Shown: positions 1 through 5,456 of the stretch, piece by piece
Position numbering within the stretch: position 1 is the first letter of the stretch
Layout: every line of letters begins with the position of its first letter
From: an uncultured Clostridia bacterium
GTDB taxonomy: Bacteria > Bacillota > Clostridia > Oscillospirales > Oscillospiraceae
Assembly (NCBI GenBank): GCA_947177115.1
Contig: CAMWTG010000198.1
Location: forward strand, 1 to 5,456
Reading direction: 5' to 3'
Length of the DNA stretch: 5,456 nucleotides
Made by a program: the position numbers and the translations under genes
The notes under the pieces: generated by a model
Told to the model about the DNA's origin: nothing
The model's database searches: none
Seen by the model: the letters and a program-made list of their open reading frames with translations, nothing else

Positions 1-1298
1 GCCAGGTAGTAATCCACCAGGATCTCGCCCCGGGCCACCTCCTCGCCCTTGATCTTCACCACGTACTGGTTGGTGCCCAGAGCGGAGGAATCGTGAAAAC
101 GGATGGAGGGGATGACAAAACCCATGTCCTGAGCATACTGCCGGCGGAAAATGACAATGCGACCGATCAGTTTGCCGCCGCTGCTCTCATCCACCATGGG
201 AATCAGGCTGTATCCGAACTCCATTTCAATGGGGTCCACTGTTAAAAGGGTGTATACATTATTGATATCCTTATAGAACTCGTTGGCAGTAGGCTGGGGA
301 GCTTCCTCCGGGGCCGCCTCCGCGGCGGCCTGGGCGGCCAGTTCCTCCGCCTGCTTTTTATCGGAGCTCCTGCTGATCACCCATCCGCCTGAAGCCAGGC
401 CAATGCCTACGATCAGCAGCGGCACATGAGGCGTGCCGGGGATCAGACCCAGCAGGGCAATGACCAGGCCGGCGGTCAGGATCGCCCTAGGCTGACCCAT
501 GAACTGGCGGACCACATCGTCATTGAGGCTCCCATCGGAAACGGTACGGGTAACCACCATGGCGGTAGCTGTGGAGATCATCAGGGAGGGGATCTGACCC
601 ACCAGGCCATCGCCGATGGTGGCAATGGAATAGGTGTTCAGCGCTACGGTCATCTCCATGCCGCCTATCGTCACGCCCAAAATCAAGCCGCCCACAAAGT
701 TGATGGCGGTGATGATCAGGGAGAGGATGGCATCGCCCTTGACGAACTTGGTGGCGCCGTCCATGGCGCCGTAGAAATCGGCTTCCTTCTGGATCTTGGC
801 CCGGCGGGCCTTGGCCCCCTGCTCATCGATCAGGCCGGAGCTCAGATCCGCATCAATCGCCATCTGCTTGCCGGGCATAGCGTCCAGGGTGAACCGGGCC
901 GCTACCTCGGAAACGCGTTCCGCGCCCTTGGTAACCACGATCATCTGCACCAGCACGATGATCAGGAAGATGATCACACCCAGCACAATATTCCCCTGGG
1001 CAATCATGTTGCCGAAAGAAAGGATGACGTTGCCAGCATTGCCGTTGTTACCCAAGATCTGCCGGGTGGTGGAAATATTCAGTCCCAGCCGCAGCAGGGT
1101 GGTAATGAGCAGCAGGGATGGAAAGATGGAGAAATCCAACGCATCCGCCACCGTCATGGTGATCACCAGGATCAGCATGGACAGGGAGATGTTCACCACC
1201 AGCAGTACGTCCAGCAGCGCCGGAGGTACCGGGATAACGATAAGCAGGACAATGACGACTACTGCGAGCGCTATGCCGTTTTGGAGAATTCGCTTCAT
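1..1298 (-). CDS. flhA: Flagellar export protein FlhA (N-terminal 432 codons, cut by window edge)
   Basis: FlhA is the largest integral membrane protein of the flagellar type III export gate; it forms a ring around FliPQR, couples export to proton motive force and docks substrate-chaperone complexes through its cytosolic domain. I translated this frame directly: it is open from ATG 1298 to the window edge without a stop. The protein begins MKRILQNGIA, followed by hydrophobic segments near residues 9-28, 32-50, 57-68, 91-122, 191-214, 234-250 and 271-308. The FHIPEP-family signature LRLGLNISTTRQIL is at residues 69-82. The conserved cytoplasmic loop (TKGAERVSEVAARFTLDAMP, then the KQMAIDADL and ADFYGAMDGATKFVKGDA segments) spans about 123-190. 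An Ala/Glu/Pro-rich linker at about 313-340 leads into the cytosolic domain, which is cut at about residue 432 of the 680-700 usual for the family. AAAGGA (1312-1307) lies 8 bases before the ATG. It follows flhB by 76 bases. Confidence 0.97.
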   Translation of the reverse strand, partial: MKRILQNGIALAVVVIVLLIVIPVPPALLDVLLVVNISLSMLILVITMTVADALDFSIFPSLLLITTLLRLGLNISTTRQILGNNGNAGNVILSFGNMIAQGNIVLGVIIFLIIVLVQMIVVTKGAERVSEVAARFTLDAMPGKQMAIDADLSSGLIDEQGAKARRAKIQKEADFYGAMDGATKFVKGDAILSLIITAINFVGGLILGVTIGGMEMTVALNTYSIATIGDGLVGQIPSLMISTATAMVVTRTVSDGSLNDDVVRQFMGQPRAILTAGLVIALLGLIPGTPHVPLLIVGIGLASGGWVISRSSDKKQAEELAAQAAAEAAPEEAPQPTANEFYKDINNVYTLLTVDPIEMEFGYSLIPMVDESSGGKLIGRIVIFRRQYAQDMGFVIPSIRFHDSSALGTNQYVVKIKGEEVARGEILVDYYL

Positions 1299-1374
1299 GG
1301 GCACTGTCCTTTCCAGAAATTGCGTCTTACCATACTATGCAAACGCCCTTCAAAAGGGACGGGAGATTTCAAAA

Positions 1375-2448
1375 TTAATTTGGCGCGTTTTCTTCTTTGT
1401 CCAGCTTCAGCACGTAGACCAGCACCTCCGCCACAGGTCCATAGAACTCCATGGGGATCATCCGGTCCAGGGGCGCATCGGCGTACAGGCTCCGGGCCAG
1501 GGGCACATTTTCCACAATAGCCACACCGTTTTCCTCGGCCACCGACACAATGCGCAGCGCCAGCTCATCCAGGCCCTTGGCCACCACCACCGGCGCATCG
1601 TCCTCATCCGGCTTATACCGCAGGGCTACGGCCACGTGGGTAGGGTTACGGATAACCACGTCCGCCCCGGGCACCTGCTGCATCATGCGCTGCTGGGCCC
1701 GCTGGCGCTGGATCTGCTTGATCTTCCCCTTCACCTGGGGATCGCCTTCGGTTTGCTTGTACTCCTCCTTGACTTCGTGTTTGGACATCTTCAGCTGCCG
1801 CTCATAGTCCCACCACTGATAGAGGTAATCCGCCCCGGCCAGCACCAAAAAGGCAATGACCACTTGGAGAATTAGAGAGAGGATGTCGTCAAAGAGGATG
1901 CCGCAGGCCTGGCTGAGGTCCATATCCAGAAAACGGGCAAACCCCAAGGCTACGGTCTGAAAATAGTTGTAAATCAGATAAAGCAGAATGGATATCTTCA
2001 AAAGCCCCTTCAGGGCCTCCACCACGCTGCGCAGGGAAAACAACCGCTTGAATCCCTGCAGGGGACTGATGCGGTTAAACTTGGGCTTCAGGGACTCCGC
2101 AGAGACCAGAAGCCTGGTCTGTGCGAAAGTGGCCGTGACGGCCAGCAGGGCGGTAACGCCTAAGAAAGGCCCCGCCACAATAACAGCGGTCATGATGCAC
2201 TTCATCAGCAGGGGCCGCAGGATCCCGGGCATATCCGCCGGGACCGTCCCGGCGATATAGCCGAAACAGGTGCGAAACAGGCTGTCCGCCTGCTCCGGCA
2301 CCACGCTGCTCATGATTTTCAGCATCGCCAAGCTGCCCAGGAGGGTGGCAACGGCCACCACGTCCTTGCTCATCATGACGTTGCCTTTTTTTCGTTCGTC
2401 TCTTCGCTTTTTTGGGGTCGCTTTTTCGGTCTTGGATTCGCCGGCCAC
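1375..2448 (-). CDS. flhB: Flagellar export specificity switch protein FlhB
   Basis: FlhB is a membrane component of the flagellar export gate that switches substrate class from rod/hook to filament proteins. The 357-residue product has usual family length. The N-terminus MAGESKTEKATPKKRRDERK is the standard basic FlhB leader. Four hydrophobic segments are visible near residues 29-50, 84-108, 150-166 and 187-209, followed by a basic cytosolic linker (about 217-256). The autocleavage motif NPTH is intact at N268-P269-T270-H271, so self-cleavage between N268 and P269 is expected from family knowledge. The C-terminal domain continues through KGLDELALRI and NVPLARSLYADAPLD. The start is GTG, chosen because the family N-terminus begins there and an AAAGGGGGG ribosome site sits 8 bases upstream. 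It ends with TAA. It is separate from fliR, unlike the FliR-FlhB fusion found in some clostridia. Confidence 0.97.
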   Translation of the reverse strand: MAGESKTEKATPKKRRDERKKGNVMMSKDVVAVATLLGSLAMLKIMSSVVPEQADSLFRTCFGYIAGTVPADMPGILRPLLMKCIMTAVIVAGPFLGVTALLAVTATFAQTRLLVSAESLKPKFNRISPLQGFKRLFSLRSVVEALKGLLKISILLYLIYNYFQTVALGFARFLDMDLSQACGILFDDILSLILQVVIAFLVLAGADYLYQWWDYERQLKMSKHEVKEEYKQTEGDPQVKGKIKQIQRQRAQQRMMQQVPGADVVIRNPTHVAVALRYKPDEDDAPVVVAKGLDELALRIVSVAEENGVAIVENVPLARSLYADAPLDRMIPMEFYGPVAEVLVYVLKLDKEENAPN

Positions 2449-2510
2449 CGGACTGTCCCCCCTTTCTTAAGCCGCACCGGGGATACAGCGCCGGCATCTT
2501 TCCCGGCGGA
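2449..2510 (-). other. fliR-flhB intergenic gap with a 6-bp inverted repeat
   Basis: The 62 bases between the fliR stop and the flhB start hold a perfect inverted repeat, CGCCGG/CCGGCG (2508-2503 and 2494-2489), with an 8-base loop, just after the fliR stop. No T-run follows it on the transcribed strand, so it does not look like an intrinsic terminator. It could be a small mRNA hairpin between the two genes, or chance in GC-rich DNA. The flhB ribosome-binding site occupies the downstream end. Confidence 0.4.
2457..2465 (-). promoter_or_regulatory. Ribosome-binding site of flhB
   Basis: AAAGGGGGG lies 8 bases before the GTG codon at 2448. It is G-rich rather than the GAGGAGG used by fliP and fliQ, and it supports the GTG as start because no ATG fits the conserved FlhB N-terminus. 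Confidence 0.6.
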
Positions 2511-3272
2511 CTACCCCATTTCCAACAGCAGCCGCTGGATCTGCAGAAGCATCTCATTCTCCGCCTGCAGCAGATATTCGCTGAAGGGCGCGATCAGCAG
2601 CAGCAGCAATGTCAGTCCGATAATGACCTTCAACTCAATGTTGATGGCAAAAACGTTGATCTGGGGGATCACCTTCATGAGGATGCCCATGCCCACCTGG
2701 CCCAGCAGCTCTGCTGCCAGAATAGGCATGCACAGCTTGATGGCCATCAGGGTGCAGGTGATGAACATTTCCAGAATGGCCTGATAGGTATCCTGGCCGA
2801 AGCTCACCTGCCCATAGGGCACCACCCGCCCCGAGGCCAGAAAAATTCGCAGCAGCGTATAGTGCCCATTGCCCGCGAAAAACAGCAGCATCATCAGGAT
2901 ATTCAGCAGCGAGGCCGTCACCGTTGTGGAGGTCTGGCTGCTCGGGTCGTAGGTCCGGCCCATGCTCATACCCATCTGAATGTCGATGGTCTCGCCCCCC
3001 AGCAGGGGGATATAGAAAAACAGGTTCATGACGATCCCCAGCAGATAGCCCAGGGCCAGCTCCAACAGGAGCCGTACGCCCAGCTCCAGAATACTATCCG
3101 GTACGGCGGGGCTGTAGGCCGTCATGGGAAAAGCCGTGACACTCAGCAGCATGATCAGACCGCTTTTCACAATGCCGGGAATGCTCTGCCGCCCAAAGAG
3201 GGGGTTGAACATGATAAACCCGCTCATCCGGGCCATGATCAGGAAAAACAAGGTCAATTGCGCCCAGTCCAC
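2511..3272 (-). CDS. fliR: Flagellar export gate protein FliR
   Basis: FliR is the single-copy subunit of the FliP5-FliQ4-FliR1 export gate complex in the flagellar basal body membrane. The predicted protein has 253 residues, close to the family norm, and is mostly hydrophobic, with segments near 6-24, 35-52, 62-91, 120-134, 170-195 and 211-230. Typical FliR features are MARMSGF near residue 13, GGETIDIQMGMSMGRTYDPS at 92-111, and MPILAAELLGQVGMGILMKV at 182-201 followed by IPQINVF. The frame is open further upstream, to an ATG at 3344, but that start would overlap most of the end of fliQ and add a non-homologous Gly/Pro-rich leader. The GTG at 3272 gives the family N-terminus MDWAQLTLFF and has AGGAGG 7 bases upstream. 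It starts 11 bases after the fliQ stop and ends with TAG. No frameshift is seen. Confidence 0.96.
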   Translation of the reverse strand: MDWAQLTLFFLIMARMSGFIMFNPLFGRQSIPGIVKSGLIMLLSVTAFPMTAYSPAVPDSILELGVRLLLELALGYLLGIVMNLFFYIPLLGGETIDIQMGMSMGRTYDPSSQTSTTVTASLLNILMMLLFFAGNGHYTLLRIFLASGRVVPYGQVSFGQDTYQAILEMFITCTLMAIKLCMPILAAELLGQVGMGILMKVIPQINVFAINIELKVIIGLTLLLLLIAPFSEYLLQAENEMLLQIQRLLLEMG

Positions 3273-3279
3273 GCCGCCC

Positions 3280-3285
3280 CCTCCT
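3280..3285 (-). promoter_or_regulatory. Ribosome-binding site of fliR, overlapping the fliQ stop
   Basis: The fliQ stop and this site share bases as TAGGAGG, with 7 bases to the GTG at 3272. This decides the fliR start against the longer in-frame ATG at 3344 and suggests that a ribosome ending fliQ can restart on fliR. Confidence 0.75.
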
Positions 3286-3544
3286 AACTGCGCATCAGCT
3301 GGAAGAGGCCCCGGGCGTAGTCCAGCAATGTCTCCATCATCCACCCGCCGCCGATAAGCAGCACCAGGATCACCACCGTCAGCTTGAAGATGAAGGACAA
3401 GGTCTGCTCATGGATCTGGGTCACCGCCTGAAAGATAGCCAGCAGCACGCCCACCGACATGCTCAGCAGCAGCATGGGCGCACACAGCTTGATGACTACC
3501 CAGACGCCCTCCCGCAGGATCTCGGCTACCATCGCGGTATCCAT
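3284..3544 (-). CDS. fliQ: Flagellar export gate protein FliQ
   Basis: FliQ is a small helical-hairpin membrane protein that wraps around FliP/FliR in the export gate. The 86-residue length is typical. It has two hydrophobic helices, about residues 14-38 and 52-70, joined by the family loop AIFQAVTQIHEQTLSF at 36-51, and ends LLDYARGLFQLMRS. Two positions differ from FliQ of E. coli and B. subtilis as I remember them: the loop is followed by FIFK (F53) where FIPK is usual, and the second helix ends GGWM (G67) where GPWM is usual. Both codons read clearly (TTC and GGG). The ATG at 3544 has GAGGAGG 9 bases upstream. The gene begins 16 bases after fliP and ends with TAG, which is part of the fliR ribosome site. 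Identity is firm; the effect of the two changes is unknown. Confidence 0.96.
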   Translation of the reverse strand: MDTAMVAEILREGVWVVIKLCAPMLLLSMSVGVLLAIFQAVTQIHEQTLSFIFKLTVVILVLLIGGGWMMETLLDYARGLFQLMRS

Positions 3545-3551
3545 TTTTCGC

Positions 3552-3562
3552 CGCCTCCTCTC
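3552..3562 (-). promoter_or_regulatory. Ribosome-binding site of fliQ, overlapping the fliP stop
   Basis: The 11-mer GAGAGGAGGCG overlaps the TGA of fliP (TGAGAGGAGG) and precedes the fliQ ATG. The identical 11-mer is present before fliP at 4256-4246. Overlap with the upstream stop suggests translational coupling. Confidence 0.75.
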
Positions 3563-4238
3563 ATTTCACCGTCTGGATCAGGGTGGAGAACAGCAGCTGC
3601 CACCCGTCCAGCATAATGAACAGCAGGATCTTGAAAGGGGTGGAAATCATGGAAGGCGGCAGCATGATCATGCCCATGCTCATCAGGGTGGAGGATACGA
3701 TCACATCGATGAGCATAAAGGGGATATACACCAGAAAGCCGATCCAGAAGGCAGCCTTCAGCTCCGAGGTGACAAAGGCCGCTGTGACCACCGTAATGGG
3801 CAGATCCACCGCCTGCTCCAGCTCCTCCACCGTAGCGGGGGGTGTCTCGCCGGCCATTGTACAGAATAGCTCTACGCTGGATATCTCCGCATTGCGCAGC
3901 ATAAACCGCTTCAGAGGGATCTGCGCCCGGTCAAAAAATTCCTCCTGGCCGATGGCCCCATTCACATAGGGATCGTAGGCATTGGTCTTGATGTCGTTCA
4001 TGGTCGGGGTCATAGTAAACAGCGTCAGGATCAGCGCCATGCCCACCAGCACCATATTGGGCGGCGTCTGCTGGGTGCCCATGGCGGTGCGCAGGAAGGA
4101 GAAGGATATGGCATACTTGGTAAAGGAGGTCATCATGACCACCAGGGTCGGCAGCAGGGTGATGACCACCAGCAGCAGCGTGATGTCCAGGGCCTGGACG
4201 CTGTCGCCATTGACGTTGATAATGGCGTCAACAGGCAC
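3561..4238 (-). CDS. fliP: Flagellar export gate protein FliP
   Basis: FliP forms the pentameric channel of the flagellar export gate together with FliR and FliQ. The product has 225 residues, near the 221 I recall for B. subtilis, and like that protein lacks the long cleaved signal peptide of enterobacterial FliP. A first hydrophobic segment lies at 18-37, followed by SFLRTAMGTQQTPPNMVLVG (47-66) and a second hydrophobic segment to about 78. A soluble periplasm-side domain covers about 80-150. The highly conserved C-terminal part includes FVTSELKAAFWIGFLVYIPF (155-174), MSMGMIMLPP (186-195) and PFKILLFIMLDGWQLL (201-216). The pore-lining methionine run is Met-Ile-Met (190-192) here, against Met-Met-Met in the homologues I know. 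The start is GTG at 4238, with GAGGAGG 9 bases upstream and 21 bases after the fliO stop; it ends with TGA. Confidence 0.97.
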   Translation of the reverse strand: MPVDAIINVNGDSVQALDITLLLVVITLLPTLVVMMTSFTKYAISFSFLRTAMGTQQTPPNMVLVGMALILTLFTMTPTMNDIKTNAYDPYVNGAIGQEEFFDRAQIPLKRFMLRNAEISSVELFCTMAGETPPATVEELEQAVDLPITVVTAAFVTSELKAAFWIGFLVYIPFMLIDVIVSSTLMSMGMIMLPPSMISTPFKILLFIMLDGWQLLFSTLIQTVK

Positions 4239-4245
4239 GCTCTCT

Positions 4246-4256
4246 CGCCTCCTCTC
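4246..4256 (-). promoter_or_regulatory. Ribosome-binding site of fliP
   Basis: GAGAGGAGGCG ends 7 bases before the GTG at 4238 (9 bases from the GAGGAGG core). It is identical to the 11-mer before fliQ and supports GTG as the real fliP start. Confidence 0.75.
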
Positions 4257-4259
4257 GGG

Positions 4260-4628
4260 TTACTTTTTCTCCCGGAGCTTCCGCAGCATTTCCCGGAAGT
4301 CCGGCGGCATTCTCTCCCCGCCCTCTCCGGCAGGAGGCGCGGCCCACAGGGCCCCTTCCTCCTCCGTCAGTTCGCACAGCAGGGAGATGCCGGAGGGAGA
4401 ACAGCCAAGTAAAAAATACCGGCCCGCCAGTTCGATCACCAGCAGGGACTGGTCCTTCCCCACCGTCAGCCGCTCCAACACCTTTATCTGCCGCCGCCGG
4501 CCCACGGGACCGAAATCCCGTCCGGCCAGACCCGTTCCGGCCCAGCGGGTAAAGAGATAGCACCCGGCCAGCACCAGCAGCAATATCAGCAGAGCGCCCA
4601 GCAGGGAAAGGACTTCCTTGCCGGTCAA
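4260..4628 (-). CDS. fliO: Flagellar biosynthesis protein FliO (FliZ family)
   Basis: FliO is a small bitopic membrane protein that helps assemble or stabilise the FliP ring of the export gate. The 122-residue product has one strong transmembrane segment at about residues 5-26 (LSLLGALLILLLVLAG), a short basic stretch (GRRRQIK, 43-49) and the compact FliO domain at about 47-88 (KVLERLTVGKDQSLLVIELA, then GRYFLLGCSPSGISLLCEL). A Pro/Gly-rich spacer and a charged tail, DFREMLRKLREKK, follow. The sequence family is fast-evolving, so much of the identification rests on this pattern and the position between cheY and fliP. The start is TTG: an in-frame TGA lies two codons upstream and no other start precedes the membrane segment. 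TTG overlaps the cheY stop as TTGA. There is no good ribosome site (only GGTGAG two bases away), so translation is probably coupled to cheY. It stops with TAA. Confidence 0.9.
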   Translation of the reverse strand: MTGKEVLSLLGALLILLLVLAGCYLFTRWAGTGLAGRDFGPVGRRRQIKVLERLTVGKDQSLLVIELAGRYFLLGCSPSGISLLCELTEEEGALWAAPPAGEGGERMPPDFREMLRKLREKK

Positions 4629-4990
4629 GGCTCACCAACGATAGAGGTGACGGTCTTCAGCACACGCTCGATCTTGAAGGGCTTGACAATGAAGTCCTTG
4701 GCGCCGGAGCGGATGGCGTCAATGACCATGGTTTCCTGACCCATGGCGGAGCACATGACCACATTGGCGTTGGCATCGGCGGCGCGGATGGCCTTCAGGG
4801 CCTCCAGACCGTCCATGTTGGGCATGGTGATGTCCATGAGGACCAGATCGGGCTTCAGGGAATTGAACTTCTCCACGGCGTCCGCGCCGTCCACGGCCTC
4901 GTGGAGGTCCGTGTAACCTGCCTTGCTCAGACCGTCCTTGACTACCTTGCGCATGAAAGCGGCGTCGTCAACTAAAAGAATCTTAGCCAT
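4625..4990 (-). CDS. cheY: Chemotaxis response regulator CheY
   Basis: CheY is a single-domain response regulator that carries the phosphoryl group from CheA to the flagellar switch and so controls rotation. The 121-residue product is one receiver domain with no output domain. The acidic pocket is D8-D9 (KILLVDDAAFMRK), the phosphoacceptor is D53 in LMDITMPNMDG, the switch Ser is S81 in MCSAMGQ, and the conserved Lys is K103 in DFIVKPF. The usual aromatic switch position is F100, which matches Gram-positive CheY rather than the Tyr of E. coli. The chosen start is the ATG at 4990, giving MAKILLVDD with AAGGTG 6 bases upstream. A GTG at 4999 would add three residues (MYS) and has AAAGGA 5 bases upstream, so it cannot be excluded. 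The gene lies between the switch gene and fliO, as in the Bacillus operon, and its TGA overlaps the fliO start. Confidence 0.97.
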   Translation of the reverse strand: MAKILLVDDAAFMRKVVKDGLSKAGYTDLHEAVDGADAVEKFNSLKPDLVLMDITMPNMDGLEALKAIRAADANANVVMCSAMGQETMVIDAIRSGAKDFIVKPFKIERVLKTVTSIVGEP

Positions 4991-4996
4991 ACTATA

Positions 4997-5002
4997 CACC
5001 TT
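4997..5002 (-). promoter_or_regulatory. Ribosome-binding site of cheY
   Basis: AAGGTG lies 6 bases before the ATG at 4990. The GTG inside this same site is the alternative start at 4999, which has its own AAAGGA at 5010-5005. Confidence 0.6.
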
Positions 5003-5007
5003 TTTCC

Positions 5008-5023
5008 TTTACAGTTTTACAGT
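5008..5023. repeat. Perfect tandem 8-mer (TTTACAGT twice)
   Basis: Two adjacent copies of TTTACAGT (ACTGTAAA on the coding strand) lie just upstream of the cheY ribosome site in the AT-rich spacer. The repeat is real but short; it could be a regulator-binding site, a slippage product, or chance. Confidence 0.5.
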
Positions 5024-5071
5024 ATTTGTTGAATGGGATATATGTTATACTGCCAAATTCCTTCCCAGTGA

Positions 5072-5456
5072 TCAGAATTTTGTCAGTTCATTAATGTCCG
5101 GCTTCTGCAGGATCTCCGTGATGCGGATGCCGAAGTTGTCATCGATGACCACCACATCGCCCCGGGCGATGCACTGGCCGTTGACCAGCAGGTCTACCGG
5201 CTCGCCGGCCAGTTTGTCCAGCACCACCAGGGATCCTTTGGAGAACGCGATGATGTCCTGGATCTTCCGCCGGGTGCGCCCAATCTCCACCGCTACCTCC
5301 AGAGACACACCCATAATGAGGTCCAGATTTTCCTTCTGCTCCTGGCTCAGGCGGTTGTCGGCGCTGAGAGGCTCCATCTTGGGCTTCTGGGTGTTGATGA
5401 CCTTGGGCTCCGGCGGCTGCTGGGGCTGGGGCGGATACATATAATAAGGGGGATAG
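5072..5456 (-). CDS. fliY: Flagellar motor switch protein FliY/FliN, C-terminal part (5' end outside window)
   Basis: FliN and FliY form the lower part of the rotor C-ring, where they help bind CheY-P and dock export cargo. The visible C-terminal 127 codons consist of a Tyr/Pro/Gln-rich stretch (YPPYYMYPPQPQQPPEP), a charged linker, and a full FliN-type SpoA domain over roughly the last 85 residues: NLDLIMGVSLEVAVEIGRTR, then AFSKGSLVVLDKLAGEPVDL, NGQCIARGDVVVIDDNFGIR and ITEIL. The frame stays open to the window edge, and the ATG at 5440 has no ribosome site before it, so it is probably an internal Met. The Pro-rich stretch fits the linker that joins a CheC-like phosphatase domain to the SpoA domain in FliY, and the position before cheY agrees. 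The upstream domain is not visible, so a plain FliN with an extended N-terminus remains possible. It ends with TGA. Confidence 0.93.
   Translation of the reverse strand, partial: YPPYYMYPPQPQQPPEPKVINTQKPKMEPLSADNRLSQEQKENLDLIMGVSLEVAVEIGRTRRKIQDIIAFSKGSLVVLDKLAGEPVDLLVNGQCIARGDVVVIDDNFGIRITEILQKPDINELTKF

Larger units (their letters stand above)
4991..5071 (-). other. AT-rich spacer between fliY/fliN and cheY
   Basis: These 81 bases are clearly richer in A and T than the surrounding genes. On the minus strand the region holds TTGGCA, then TATAAC and TATATC stretches, and then the cheY ribosome site. The hexamers are not spaced like a standard sigma-A promoter (TATAAC follows TTGGCA after only 1 base), and no sigma-28 type promoter is evident. 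An internal promoter for cheY and the genes after it is possible but not shown. Confidence 0.3.

Noticed and set aside
1346..1358. Small hairpin CCCTT-CAA-AAGGG in the flhB-flhA gap as a terminator
   Set aside because: The stem is only 5 bp and no T-run follows on the transcribed strand; the operon evidently continues into flhA.
426..1520. Long plus-strand open frame of 364 codons, rich in His, Gln, Gly and Asp
   Set aside because: It lies antisense to flhA and the end of flhB, both certain from conserved motifs. The odd composition is what the complement of GC-rich hydrophobic membrane genes gives.
796..1875. Plus-strand open frame of 359 codons
   Set aside because: It is antisense to flhA and flhB, has no recognisable domain, and crosses from one real gene to the next.
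2075..2557. Minus-strand frame of 160 codons spanning the fliR-flhB gap
   Set aside because: It overlaps both genes in another frame and is Arg/Gly-rich with no family resemblance; considered as a fusion or frameshift product and dismissed because both real genes have intact ends.
2412..3287. Plus-strand open frame of 291 codons, His/Gln-rich
   Set aside because: It is antisense to all of fliR; its composition mirrors the Leu/Met/Ile codons of a membrane protein.
3273..3344. Upstream extension of fliR to an ATG at 3344
   Set aside because: It would overlap the end of fliQ by about 60 bases and add a Gly/Pro-rich leader unlike any FliR; the GTG at 3272 has a strong ribosome site and a family-like N-terminus.
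4228..4638. Minus-strand frame of 136 codons over fliO
   Set aside because: It is a shifted-frame shadow of fliO; the true fliO frame has the membrane segment and FliO domain.
1..5456. Mobile element, CRISPR array, RNA gene or novel defence system
   Set aside because: Every stretch longer than about 80 bases is explained by conserved flagellar or chemotaxis genes, and no repeats, transposase or RNA-like structure was seen.

Overview
The window is a solid block of flagellar and chemotaxis genes, all on the minus strand. In transcription order (high to low coordinates) they are the C-terminal part of fliY/fliN, then cheY, fliO (also called fliZ), fliP, fliQ, fliR, flhB and the first 432 codons of flhA. 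The order matches the fla/che operon of Bacillus and many Clostridia. The proteins resemble Gram-positive versions: CheY carries the CSAMGQ and DFIVKPF segments I recall from Bacillus subtilis CheY. The DNA looks moderately GC-rich by eye, Shine-Dalgarno sites are strong (GAGGAGG), and GTG or TTG starts are common. A motile member of the Clostridia, perhaps a gut Oscillospirales-type bacterium, fits, but that taxonomic step is inference.

Layout: 5456-5072 is the SpoA-type switch domain of FliY/FliN, cut by the window edge. An AT-rich spacer of about 80 bases follows. cheY (4990-4625) then overlaps the TTG start of fliO (4628-4260). fliP (4238-3561), fliQ (3544-3284) and fliR (3272-2511) follow with gaps of only 11 to 21 bases. 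After a 62-base gap comes flhB (2448-1375), and after a 76-base gap flhA (1298 to the edge at 1). No gene-free stretch exceeds about 80 bases, and no terminator or convincing promoter is seen, so the block looks like the inside of one long operon.

The products form two linked machines. FliP, FliQ, FliR, FlhB and FlhA are the membrane core of the flagellar type III export apparatus, with FliO as its assembly factor; they export rod, hook and filament subunits. FliY/FliN is part of the rotor switch and CheY is the phospho-signal that acts on it.

I found no undescribed system here. The points most worth a second look are residue changes at normally conserved positions of the export gate (an Ile inside the FliP methionine gasket, and two usual prolines missing in FliQ), the heavy use of non-ATG starts with stop-overlapping ribosome sites, and separate fliR and flhB genes where some clostridia have a fusion.
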